From positions 1,116,001 to 1,180,000 of the forward strand of contig NC_071668.1 of assembly GCF_028554725.1 (NCBI RefSeq): a DNA stretch of 64,000 bases. Direction: 5' to 3'. The notes under the pieces were generated by a model that was given only the letters and a program-made list of their open reading frames with translations, was not told where the DNA came from and searched no databases. This document shows, piece by piece, positions 11,992 to 23,587 of this stretch (positions within the stretch are counted from its first letter, which is position 1; each line of letters begins with the position of its first letter). The translations under genes were made by a program, and so were the position numbers. Origin of the DNA: Zeugodacus cucurbitae. Its lineage: Eukaryota; Arthropoda; Insecta; Diptera; Tephritidae.

Positions 11992-13171
11992 CAATCAACC
12001 AGAAGCGCAACAGCAAAATGAGCGCGGAAAATTAATTTCTCGTCTGAAGGCTTACAATAGCGCACGTCCGCCGCTTTTGGGGTCAGCCCAGCGCCATCGG
12101 GCCCTAATGAACCGATCAAGTGCGAAGAGTGAAGAAGTTCGAAAGACAGGAGGGTCTCACTCGCATTCTCGCGCCTGCATTCACGCATAAAATTGGATCA
12201 CGCGCTAATCGCGAAATATTGCGAGCGCGTAATAATTGCAAGTCGGCGAGGCGACTGGGGGAAATAGCAGTGGTGTGTGTGTGTGGTGAAGGGGCCGTAT
12301 GCGATTAAATTTAGCTTATGCAACAGTGCTATTTTTGCAATTTCTCAATTATACATACTGAGTACTGCGCGATTTGCAAGCAAGCCCCACTTAGGAACGG
12401 AGCGGTGAGGTGAGGGCCGGTAAAAAGGGAAATGAAAGGCGCGCTCATGGGCTGACCTCAAAAATATGAAGCATTTGGTTTTTGCTGAAGATGACAATAA
12501 GAAAAATAACGGCGCAATTTTTTGTGAAATTCATTTCCAGTAGCTGCTGTGGATGTGGATAACAGAAAAAGTGATTAAGTTCAAACTATGAAAATTAAAT
12601 TCGACAAACAACAAACAACAACAGAAATGATATTCGAAATCGCAATCGCTCAAACCTTCAGGCGCACACAACATTCGATGGATGACAATAGAAAAATATG
12701 GTAATGAAGAAATCAGCAATAAATTGCATAGGCCACCCAACAGTGGGACAAAAATGGGGATATATTACAAAAAAAATTAATTATTTTTTATTTATTTTTA
12801 TAAAAAAATAAATTTTTTAAATAATATCACAATATTCAAGACCGTATATAAAGCTAATTAAGGTCCTGTGTTCCGCACACGAACTTTGGGAGAATATTTA
12901 TGTATACTACTATTATAAAGAGGAAAGATTTTTATGTATGTTTGTAATGAATAAGCTCAAAAACTACTGTGCCGATTTCAAAACTTCTTTCACCATTCGA
13001 AAGCTGCACCATTCCTCGAGTAACATAGGCTATATCTATTACTATAATCTAAACTTTCTGGAAATAATTCCCAGGTGAGGGTAACAAAAAGACTCCGGAG
13101 AATCTTTATCTGAAACTGAAAGTCAAAATATTAGAAATATACAAGCTCACTTCATAATCCGAGTGAAAAAT

Positions 13172-13187
13172 ATCGGACACCAAAGAC
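13172..13187 (+). repeat. 16-bp direct repeat, left copy
   Basis: ATCGGACACCAAAGAC, identical to 14791-14806. It lies just outside the left edge of the minisatellite. Confidence 0.8.
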
Positions 13188-13194
13188 CACACTC

Positions 13195-14355
13195 AAAAAT
13201 GTAAACAAAAATATCACGTGATCTTGTAATGACATCGGGGTCAGTGACCTGTAAGCAAAAATATCACGTGTCCTTGATGTGACATCACGTGATCTGGGCG
13301 GGGTCATTGACCTGTAAACAAAAATATCACGTGATCTTGAAATGTCATCACGTGATCAGGGTGGGGTCATTGGCCGGTAAACAAAAATATCACGTGTCCT
13401 TGATGTGTCATCACGTGATCTGGGCGGGGTCAATGACCTGTAATTAGAAATATCACGTGATCTTGGAAAGATATCACGTGATCTGGGCGGGGCCATTGGC
13501 ATGTAAACAAAAATATCACGTGATCAGGGTGGGGTCATTGACCTCACTAAAAAATGTAAACAAAAATATCACGTGATCTTGTAATGACATCTGGGCGGGG
13601 CCATTGGCATGTAAACAAAAATATCACGTGATCAGGGTGGGGTCATTGACCTCACTAAAAAATGTAAACAAAAATATCACGTGATCTTGTAATGACATCA
13701 CGTGATAAGGGTGGGGTCATTGACCGGTAAACAAAAATATCACGTGCCCTTGATTTGACATCATGTGATCTGGTCGGGGTCAGTGACCTGTGAGCAAAAA
13801 TATCACGTGTCCTTGATGTGTCATCACGTGATCTGGGCGGGGTCAGTGACCTGTAAACAAAAATATCAAGTATCCTTGATGTGACATCACGTGATCTGGG
13901 CGGGGTCAGTGACCTGTAAGCAAAAATATCACGTGTCCTTGATGTGACATCACGTGATCTGGGCGGGGTCATTGACCTGTAAACAAAAATATCACGTGTC
14001 CTTGATGTGACATCACGTGATCTGGTCGGGGTCAGTGACCTGTAAGCAAAAATATCACGTGTCCTTGATGTGACATCACGTGATCTGGGCGGGGTCATTG
14101 ACCTGTAAACAAAAATATCACGTGATCTTGAAATGTCATCACGTGATCAGGGTGGGGTCATTGGCCGGTAAACAAAAATATCACGTGTCCTTGATGTGTC
14201 ATCACGTGATCTGGGCGGGGTCAGTGACCTGTAAGCAAAAATATCAAGTATCCTTGATGTGACATCACGTGATCTGGACGGGGTTAATGACCTCTAAACA
14301 GAAATATCACGTGATCTTGAAATGTCATCACGTGATCAGGGAGGGGTCATTGACT
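13195..14355 (+). repeat. 63-bp minisatellite rich in CACGTG
   Basis: About 18 head-to-tail units of a 63-bp monomer containing GTAAACAAAAATATCACGTG, then TCCTTGATGTGACATCACGTG or a variant, then ATCTGGGCGGGGTCATTGACC. Most units carry two CACGTG palindromes, many as TCACGTGA. By hand I count about 33 CACGTG in 1.16 kb. Two unit types alternate (GTGTCCTTGATGTGACATC versus GTGATCTTGAAATGTCATC), and some units are shortened around 13500-13700, which suggests unequal exchange. Confidence 0.93.
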
Positions 14356-14357
14356 TC

Positions 14358-14600
14358 ATGGGGTAACCGGATTGATGTTACCGGAACCGGAAATGGGGCC
14401 TCCGGAAACGAATATGGGTAACGATATTGCCGGAACCGGAAATGTGGTGGCTGAATATTGGTTACAGAAACCGGAAACGGAATGAGCCAACTAAAACAAG
14501 ATATGGGATAACCGAATGAACCAGATGTGGGAATGATGTGCCGGAACCGGAATGAAACAACCGGAAATATTTTGCCGGAAACGGATGTTCGATATAGAGT
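14358..14600 (+). repeat. CCGGAA-rich degenerate repeat block
   Basis: More than ten ACCGGA/CCGGAA words in 240 bp (GTTACCGGAACCGGAAATG, GATATTGCCGGAACCGGAAA, TGTGCCGGAACCGGAATGAA). The spacing is irregular, so it looks like a decayed tandem array. Its composition differs from the minisatellite next to it. Confidence 0.75.
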
Positions 14601-14790
14601 GAAATTGGACAGGAAACGTCCCTTCTCCAGAAAGTGCTTAGTGACGGAAGCATCGTTAGCTTCAGGGCTTAACATAAATGTTTCCTATTCATAGAAGACT
14701 TCGGCTTGTATCATATCCGCTTCCGTTATGAGACTTCTGTTTCCGATAATCGTTATCGATATTGGTGTAAAGTTTTATTCCGCTATCTTC

Positions 14791-14806
14791 ATCGGACACC
14801 AAAGAC
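14791..14806 (+). repeat. 16-bp direct repeat, right copy
   Basis: Identical to 13172-13187. The two copies bracket the minisatellite plus the CCGGAA block, a 1.6-kb interval. Confidence 0.8.
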
Positions 14807-14932
14807 TATCATTTTCTTCATTTTACTTTTTTAAATGAACCCACGCAAGAAACGGGAAGTACATACGTGTAGCGTGTGTAAAAACTTATAACTTTAGAAA
14901 TGTTTCTTTAAAGCCGTGCTAAGCCGGAGCGG

Positions 14933-16295
14933 TATATATATGTATGTACATATATCTGATTTTGTAACGACTACGATAGATGAATGGGAAAGAATTAACT
15001 AAAAAAGTAAAAATTAAAAAAAAAGTATGGTACTATAAATACTATATGGTACTTGGAGAGGCTTTTTAAATCATTCCTGCATCACAGTGCGACGAAATGA
15101 CCAACGGCTGGACCGCAAAATCGCCCACAAGGGGAACGAGCCGCGAAATTCGGTTGCGCATGCGCCGTAAACTATGAATGGACCGAGCTATACGAATTAC
15201 ATTTCATCGCGCTCATAGCTGCCAAATAGTACTGGAGTATTGTTGTAAGTTGTTGTATGTGGAAATGTGTGTGCGCTTGCCAGAAGCCGAACAATGCAAC
15301 ACTGGTGGCTGCCATTGCGAATTGCCGCTACACAGTTAGATATTTCGGCAGCATTGCCAACAGCCGGAGCCGCTGACCACAGACATTTTACTTGCACTTG
15401 CCATATTTATTTCTTCCTTTCCCGTACAGCTCAGCTCCGGTCACTCCGACCGTTTGTCTTGAGTGCTACGGCTTTATCTAGCGCTACCGCTGACTTTGGC
15501 TGGCTATTTAAAGCGCACAAATTAGTTAATTAAATTTTTAATCGGCAATTATTTAACTTGCTATTATAATTACTTAAGCAACAACAACACACTGCTGGCG
15601 AGCGATTATACAATGACCATAAAGAAATTTCAAAGCGCTCTCTGTTTAAGTGTGTTATTGTTGTTGTTGTTGGCATTTGCGCATGCGTGTATTTGTGTGT
15701 TTGTGTGCTTGTGTGCCTCATGTTGTAGGCGGAAAATTCGAAAAGTTTTCTTTATTTTTCTTTACGTAATAAATTTATTTATCGCTTTCCAAATTAAACT
15801 CTACTGGTCTTAAGTGAACGCAAATGAAAACGAAAACAAATACAAAAACAACAAATAACAATGCAAATGAAAATGAAAATGTTAATGTAAATGAGCCACA
15901 AGTGCAAGTGAATGAGATTTTCTTTTATTTCTGGCCAATTTGTGGCATGCTAAGCCGCACATATGCATATCTGCATATGCGAGTAAAAGTGTAAGCAATT
16001 ACCGTTAACGGTTATTTAAATACTGTTAGTGGCGTTTCGAGAAAGTATGGAATTATTGACTTGGCATTTATGAGGCGATAAGCAGTTATTAACCGTTAGC
16101 TTTACTGTCTTTGCAACCACCACAGGGTAGATGCTCCAGTGTGGCATGTGGCATGGCGACAGCGCTTTTGTTGTGGGAGTCAGGAGTCGTTCTTCACGAT
16201 TTCCGCCTTAAAAAAAACGGTCGTTAAAATGCGCATTGCGTAAATTTAATGGAACAGAAGTTCTTTGCGCACATTTGGGATGGTAAAAATATTAT
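14933..16295. other. Non-coding, nothing recognised
   Basis: No supported gene. It holds ATATGTACATATAT-type simple sequence near 14935-14955, TTG runs near 15655-15670 and a run of AAATGAAAATG-like words near 15850-15895. The frames at 15267-15533 and 15613-15813 lack any domain. Confidence 0.6.
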
Positions 16296-16600
16296 ACACG
16301 GTGTGTTCAAAAAATAACGGGAATTTTCGTTTTTGAAAAAATTATTTATCCATTCGTCAATATTAATGATGTCGCCTTTAAAATAGTACCCATTCTATAT
16401 TATGCCAGCGCTTCTTTCAATCTTCGAAATTCCTCTCAAATTCGATTTTTGGGATAGCCTTTGGCTCTTCCAGTGATTTCTTGTTTGCTTGTAAAATAAC
16501 GGTCCGTTAAGGTTCTCTTTATTTTTGGAAATAGGAAAAAGTCACACGGAATCACAGTACAGTATTGTTTTTGGCCAAGAAATCACGAACAAGCAACGAA
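16296..16600 (-). mobile_element. Mariner 3' fragment, second copy
   Basis: It begins after a TA at 16294-16295 with GGTGTGTTCAAAAAATAACG, the same terminal repeat as the element at 7630. On the - strand it encodes a decayed transposase C-terminus with EPKAIPKIEFERNFEDW-like and IEWVLF-like stretches and the third-Asp block near 16540, broken by frameshifts. I see no second terminal repeat on the right, so it is truncated or too decayed there. It is the same family and orientation as 7630-8090. Confidence 0.75.
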
Positions 16601-16794
16601 GTGTGAGCTTTTTAGGAAGGTTTAAGTCCAGTTTTCGGTAAATGGTTTGTAAAAGAAGTTAAAAAATTAGTTGAAGAGGTTTTCTGTAATAAAGCTGAAT
16701 CTAACTAGTTCAAGACACTAAAATCATGTTCGCGCAGAAGATCCTGACTATATATAAATATATAGACGCTTCAATTATTTAACTTTATCAAGAT

Positions 16795-16885
16795 CACAGA
16801 GTGGACATAATAGCGTGAGGTGATTTCAGTCCCGGTGGGTTTCACAGTTCCATACAACTACTTAACCTAACCTAATCTAACTTAT
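16795..16885 (+). mobile_element. LINE 3' end with CCTAA tail
   Basis: The text GTGGACATAATAGCGTGAGG followed by AGTCCCGGTGGGTTTC aligns with the 3' end of the LINE at 58825-58875 (GAGGACATTGTAGTGTAAGG, then AGTCCCGGTGGATTCC). It ends in a short array TTAACCTAACCTAATCTAAC at 16862-16881. This is a heavily 5'-truncated copy of the same or a sister family. Confidence 0.6.
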
Positions 16886-19800
16886 AACCGTCAAATTCAA
16901 CGATCTTATGTGGAACCCAAGTGGGAGGTATTCAAACATCATTTATATTTGGTAAATATGAAGTTATCAGACTACTCATATAAACAGAAACCTTTGAAAT
17001 AGGCTTCTTGGTCTCTGTATTCACAAAGGCATTCAAATGAAGAAATTTATCATGACACTTACCGTTATCTCCAATTAGCTATATTTATGATTCTAGATGG
17101 TTTTCACAATTTTTATGCTCTAAGCCACGCATATAGTAAATAGGTTTTCCATTTTAATGCGATCACGTTTTTCGGCTCTAATTACGAATGTGGCCCAACA
17201 AGATTAATGCACCACAACAACATACGCAAATCCATCCAGCGTCGTAAAATATTTGCAAGCCAGTGGCTGGCAGAGCGGAGTTTTATGCCCTTTTACAGTC
17301 GGCAAACAGCGATTTCCTCATCAGCGGCGCGGACAGCCAATACACGCAGACCCGCGAGACACGGTGCAACTTCAGCGCTGGCACTGCCGTCGAAGCTCTT
17401 TGCATTCAAGTACATATGTGTGTGTGTGAGTGTGTGGCAGCATGTAAATAAAGCGAAAATGTCGAACACAAAAACCATAACAAGACATTTGCATGTTGAA
17501 AAATTGTGTGTAATACGTCTCCATGTGTTTGTCTGAATTTTTATGTTTAATTTAAAGTAAAGTTTTTCTTCGTGTTTTCCTTCAAATCCGCAAGTGTGGT
17601 GTGCAACAAAGCGTGAAACAAATTAAGCGTTGTTGAGTTGTGTTTTGTGCCTTTTTTTCCTTTATTTGCGAGCATAAATTTTGCATTTTTTATTCCACCT
17701 CCACTTGCCGCGCACCGCGCCGCTGACTGCAGATTGTGGAGTTTTAGTTTTGGGCTCGCACTGGGTCAACATGCAACAGATACCGTTCGCTTGCCAAATA
17801 TGGATTTGTTTGGCGGTGACTGGTGGTTTTAGAACATCTGTGAGAAGTAAAAGGCTGGAGTTCGCGCGGCGTCGAATTGCCGAGGATAACCTTCGCGAAT
17901 GCGAAATCACATTAGGCGATCTGCGACAAAAAAATAAAAAAAAATTAACTTTGCTTATGATATATTAAATCAGATTACATTGAGATTAGATTAGATGAGA
18001 GTGGCGAATCGAACGAATAGATTATTTTACTAGGGTATATGAAGTGGAGCTAGAGTTCATTTATTGTGAGCAAAAAAGCAAGAAAGCGGTAGTGCTTCTT
18101 AAAGAATCTTGCATTTAACAGAAATGATAGTAAGTAGAAATGTATAAAAATATTTTATTTCCAAATATCAATAGTAGCAATGGTAGCCCTTTCCAATAGA
18201 TGAAGCCTTAAATTTTATATTTATGAAGAAATGCTTTATATTTCGGAGCTAATACCTTTTCCCATGCCTGATATATACATACATCCAGCTAATAATCCGC
18301 TTACTTATAATATAACCTTAATGAAGCAACCTCTCTCGAGCAATTACAAAAGACGGCTTAAACAATTGACAGCCAATAAATTCTCCAGTCATCGACATAA
18401 AGTTCTACGGACTCAGAAGAGTACACGTTACGAGGCAGAGTGCGCATTCAGAGCTTCAGCCGCTCCAGCTTCGCTCCACAGCGAACGGAAATGCACTTCC
18501 GTTCTAAAGGTGTGCAACATGGGCTGACAAGAAGCACAGCAACAATGTAGCCGTCCTCCCGAGCGCTTCACTGTGCCGGGGAATTTACAAAAGGGGGCTC
18601 AGTCTCTGTACGCACACAGAGCTCGGTTATTTGTTATGGTTTAAGCTGCACATTGCTGCCTTTGTCGCGTCACAAGCGCTTATAAACATTAGCTAACCAA
18701 AGGCTGCTCGGCGCAGGGGGGCTAAAAGCGAATGCGTGAAACAAAGTGATACAATTTTTATTTCTCTCAACGAATATCAGTCAGCAAAACTTCATCAAGC
18801 GTTAATACTATATACACACAATACTCTTCTCCTCATCGGTTCATGGCTGTCAACAGCCACCCACACGCGTACAAATAATCACAGCTTAGCTGCTGTTAGG
18901 GCTCAACAAATGACTCTAAAAGTTAAATCGCTTTTTGTTGTTTTTTTTTCTCTGTTGATTTTGGGTTCGTTCGTTCGCCCCAAATTGTGGCAGCGTTGCG
19001 CTTCGCTGCACTTGTGTGACGGACTTGAGCGTTCGCTCGCTTTTCGCTTGTGCGGCTGACTAATTTCGATTCGGGTTACCCACTGTGCGTTGCCTTATTT
19101 TCTGAATTTTTTGTGTTACGTTTCTCACTGAAGTTTTAAGAATATTGAGTTTGGAAGCAATTGTGCAATGTAATTAAATATAAATATCATTGACAATCTT
19201 CTTAGAAGTGTTTAGCAAGATTTAAAAATAGTTTCCTGAGAAAATTACTTCGATTTGTTTGCTTAAAAAGCCAAAGTCATATACTGAATTAATCATATAA
19301 TTACTGTGAAGAACATTGGTTTCAACCTTTCTTTTGTGTACGTTGGCCCAGAGAGAGGTTAAGCCAGAAACCCTCGGCTTAAGAACTGATAGGTCTTTAA
19401 CTAGTAAGTATTGGTTTGAAGAAGAACAGAACCGCCTATATCACCAGCTACTCAGAGACTAACAAGCTCTGAGCTTACCAGAGTAATTAAGCTTTGAAAA
19501 GCTTTCTTGGCAAATTGTATTGTTGAAGTCTAGTGGCCGCTACTTTTCCGAATTTTCGAAACCAAAAGATGCATATACTTTAGGGAAGCTTACAGTTTGA
19601 TAAAACGAGCCGAAATACTGTTATGTAGTTAGTAACAGTAACTTCGACCCCGCAAGCAGTACTGTGATTTTTTCCTTTAAGGCCTTTATATTTTTTTCTT
19701 ATTACTAAAACGTTTTATGTAATCAGCTGCGCCGATAAAGATCATCATTCAATTATGGCGCAAGCATTTATTCATTAACGGTAAAGCGTGAAAGATTTCC

Positions 19801-21399
19801 GATTTCCCTCATTTGTATTTGCAACATCTACTTTATTGCAAGCGGCTGCTGCGGCGCATCCTTCCTCATAATGGTTGCACTTAACTAGCTTTTCATCACT
19901 GCCAGTGTAAGCGGCTACAACAACAATAGAAACAAAAGAAAAACGCTCCTTCAGGCAAGCCAAAGTTTTGGTCCCGGCGCTACTTGGACTGTCGCTTAGA
20001 TGCGCACGTGCAGTTGGCAAATGCATAAATTAATAATAAGCCGACGGCGACAACAGCAACAACTAAAACAGCAACATCAATAATAAAGGTAACAGCAATG
20101 AAAATAGTTGAATGACAGCGAAGCGAGCGTGCAACATGCCGCCGTGTTTCGCCAACAGCGGCCGCGCTCATCAACGGCAATTTCTAATGTCTCCCCAGAG
20201 ATGGCATTGATGTTGTTGTGAAGCGGCGGCGACACAATTGGCGCTACGCTGGTATGTGGCAGTTGTCGATAATTTCGCAGCGCGGCGCAGATTCATACAT
20301 CATTTCAGCGCTTTTTCTAATGCAATGCTACTTGCAACGTGTGCAACACGCGCTTGCCACAGCATTTTTTGTTTTTTGTTTACTAGACTTCGGCTCATTG
20401 GTGCCTCGTTAACGTGCCACCGCTGGCGATCATGCATCATCATTAGAAATGAATATTGCACGCTTGTTTGGCTCGAGTAATGAGCAGCAGGGTCTTCAAG
20501 TTGACATGGCTCTGGGGCAACCGGTGCTGCTTGCGCGCCTTTGTATGTCCTTTGGTGTTTAGTAAATTATTTCTGATGAAAAGTGATTCTTTGAACGGCG
20601 TCTTAACGCTTGCCGTGAAAATAAGCAATGGGGAATACAAAATTAATGGGTTTCAGGGAATTTGTTGACATAAATGAATTTAAAGGAGACGATATTAATT
20701 ATATAAGGAAGTGCAGTATGGTTCAACAATATAAGTTATGAAAGATCTGTCAGCCCACAAATAACGCACAAAGGCTTTCCATTTACTCGATTGTGCTGCT
20801 AAAGGCCGAAGATTCGCTATTATTTTAATAAAATACAAAACATAAAGACATTCACAAAAAATGTAAATTTATTTTTTGGGAATATAAGAAATAACTTCCT
20901 GTGCTTTACTCAATTTCGAGTTATATTGTACATACAGATTACTTACGAACTTGCCCTAATTAACCCATGATGCAAAACATGAGCCCGAGCTCCACTTACG
21001 ACGATTACACAACAGCTTAAATTACATGCAACTTTCCTTTCGAAATTTCATTCATATTCGGAGCCCTTATCCTTAATAGAAGAACTGAACAAAGTCTTGT
21101 TCACATCAGAAATGCTGTTCACTCACACACATAAGCAGAGGTGTCGGCAAATATTCTCAGGTGATTTACATGTGTAACATTTATAGACCATATTTACATG
21201 GAAGACCGTTCTTAGAATGAAATGACAGTGAATTGAAACTATAGATATGATATCTTAACAAATCCATAACCAGAGAAAGTCATCATCAATATATATCCAA
21301 CGTTCTCTGAAGACCTAACATCCACAGAAATAGAAACGGCCTTTAGAGTGCTTTTAAGGGAGACTCCGACTTCGTGTCTATATTAATCCCGCTCATTTT
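16886..21399. other. Non-coding, nothing recognised
   Basis: No supported gene. Frames of 60-110 codons around 17207-17536, 17662-17968, 18231-18527 and 18736-19059 have no domain, and most have overlapping partners on the other strand. A GT run lies near 17416-17432. The region 20100-20420 is GC-richer, but I see no conserved structure. Confidence 0.55.
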
Positions 21400-22554
21400 A
21401 CAGGCATATGCCAGTGAAAAATTTAAATACATTGGACTGTACGCACTCCCGCACTTATGAGCCACACTCAAGAAAGTCTACAAATGAAAAACACAACAGC
21501 TCGTCAATGGTTTTCTGCCGCTACCGGCTCGAATGTCGGAATCAAAACAAAACGATGAATGCGAGTATTTTTTGTTTACCTACTCCATCCAACATATTCT
21601 TCGTTCAGTTCGTCCGCAACAGAGAGACTTGCTCACCTTTCGTCAACTTTACGCTCGCACACGCTCCGCGGCGGCTCTCTTCGGCGAGCGACCAAATCGC
21701 TTGCCGCACTGCACGACTAGTAACTCGCTGATGGCACGTTAGTAGCAAACGGTCATTGTGGAATTAAACAAGTGTTTCGGAAATACGTCGCGCTATTGAT
21801 ATTCGATTCATTCAAGTGTTGAAGAGATCAAGTGTCGAAAATAACAAATAAATAAATTTGCGTTCGAGATAAGGCAAATCAGTATTTAATTATAGAAACG
21901 TACATACGTTCGCGGAAAGTCGAAATCAAAGTAAGCGTGAATTCAAATTAAACATATACATACATATATTTATGTACGTTAAAGTTTAAATCTGATGAAA
22001 GTGCCGAAAAGGAAATGTGAGCAAAAAATAGAATTTAAAAAAAGTGTTTAAAATTAAAAAAAAATTAAGTGAAAAATTTGCTGTTAATCGTGGGCAAAAA
22101 GTTTGTGGTTTAGTGCGAAATTGACAAGCTCACAAACGCTTCAAGGTTACCCATGGTTACTATATGCCATCGAGTGTAGTGTGTCCGTCCGTTTGCGGAT
22201 ATGAGTGTGCAGTCGCCACAGCTGTCAGGATATATGTGGCATGAACGCTTTTTATTACTTGTTGTTGTTGCTCATTTCCTTACAACTGTTTTTTTTCTGC
22301 ATTTTTGACACTTGCTCGTGTTTCATTGCAAATATTAACTGTTCTTGCTGGTTAATTTTAAAGGTGACGCCAAGTGCTGACAGCTCAATGCAAGCCTCAG
22401 CTTGTGCTTAAGGACATTGCAATGCGACAAGGACATGCTCAATGCAAAATCGATAAATTTAAAGTCAAGAAGTTTTAAAGAAAATTGCTGAAATTACGCA
22501 TGAGATTAAATTTGATACTAGTATACATTTATAATATTCCAAAAGCTTTTTCAT

Positions 22555-22850
22555 GTCAACAAAAAAATATTATTATAATAAAAAAAAATTAAAAAAAAAA
22601 AATATTAGTTAAATAAAAAAAATAAAAAAAAATACTATTTAAATATTATTATTATTAAATAAACATTATTATTAATATTATTTAAATATTTTTTTGGAAA
22701 TTTATGTTAATTTTTTTAACTTTTTTGAAGAATTTTTTTTTTATTTTTTAATTTTTTTTGTTATTTTTTTTTTATTAAATTTTTTTTATTTAATTTTTAA
22801 GCCCAAATTATTTTAATAATTATGGAATATTTTTTATAAATATTCTCATA
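22555..22850. repeat. Extreme A/T low-complexity block
   Basis: About 300 bp almost wholly of A and T: poly-A-rich on the left (22560-22660) and poly-T-rich on the right (22690-22800). The halves are loosely complementary, so a long imperfect fold-back is possible. It may simply be a simple-sequence expansion. Confidence 0.8.
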
Positions 22851-23563
22851 ATTAAGTTCCACTCGAACGTAATTTCTTTCTCCGAAATTTGCATTTGAAA
22901 AGTATTGATACCGCTTGCACCCAACCTATATGCATATAAACACCCGGGGCGTTCGCAATAGATAACGCTGCTGTGTGCAGGCGCCATTCACGAGCCTCAT
23001 CGTGAATCATACGCCAACTAACGGACTTTATAAATATTCCAATGGAAAATAAAACTCTAAAACAACACCGAAACAACAGCAAGGCAACGGCAAAACAAAA
23101 CTAACAAAAAAAAACTAATCTAAATTGACAAACTAGCTAGTGTACAATTATTAAGTATATTTAACCAACAACAACAACAACTAAACTATAAACTTTGCTC
23201 AACTACTTTATCGCAGTGTTTTTTGTGTTGTGTATTTATTATTTTTTGTCGAAACAATTTCGATTGCTTTTTGTGTTCAGTGAACAGAAAAATAACAGCA
23301 GAAATATTTTTTACGAAAATTCCATTTTTATTTCCGAACTTTGATAGATTTGATTTTGTGTCTGAATTTTGTGAAAATTTTTGTTTGTTCTCTTTTATTC
23401 GTGAAGCGGTGCATAAATTCTATAGCCAGCCCTACTACCTTCAAACGACAACAATAGCCGTAAGCCTAAATAACAACAACAACTAATTGAAATTTGAAAA
23501 AAAAGTCGGGCGTGCAGTCTGACCAACGTGGTCTGACCAAGAACGAAGCACCAAAATTAGAAA

Positions 23564-23569
23564 ATGTAA
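23564..23569 (+). promoter_or_regulatory. Minimal start-stop uORF (ATG TAA)
   Basis: AAAATGTAA directly joins a start and a stop codon, in good insect start context (AAAATG). If the spire mRNA includes this position, it could stall or divert scanning ribosomes. Whether it is transcribed is unknown. Confidence 0.4.
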
Positions 23570-23587
23570 TTGAAAATCAAAAATAAA

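Larger units (their letters stand above)
8091..12900. other. Non-coding stretch with one dispersed repeat
   Basis: No supported gene. Several 60-150 codon frames (for example 11730-12188 on the - strand) overlap frames on the other strand and are low-complexity. Visible items are CAA/TTG runs, a CA run near 9094-9104, a GTATATAAG word at 11378-11386 that resembles a TATA box but has no convincing initiator downstream, a GCAAGTG heptamer array at 11951-11991, and the repeat listed at 10670-10860. A very AT-rich patch lies at 12765-12830. Confidence 0.55.
12901..14932 (+). mobile_element. Helitron-like non-autonomous element with satellite interior
   Basis: The left part (12901-13090) reads ACTACTATTATAAAGAGGAA, then a block with CTCAAAAACTACTGTGCCGA, CACCATTCGAAAGCTGCACC and TAACATAGGCTATAT. 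The right part (14833-14932) reads AACCCACGCAAGAAACGGGA, ACGTGTAGCGTGTG and AAAGCCGTGCTAAGCCGGAG. These paired left and right blocks match what I know of insect Helitron-type non-autonomous elements, with no protein and an internal satellite. The interior holds a 63-bp minisatellite and a CCGGAA-rich block. I cannot see a clean 5' TC or 3' hairpin plus CTRR end, so the exact termini and the Helitron label are inference; an unrelated MITE class is possible. Confidence 0.5.

Noticed and set aside
13655..14098. 147-codon repeat protein as a gene
   Set aside because: It is the translation of the 63-bp minisatellite; the open frame follows from unit length divisible by three. Kept only as a finding.
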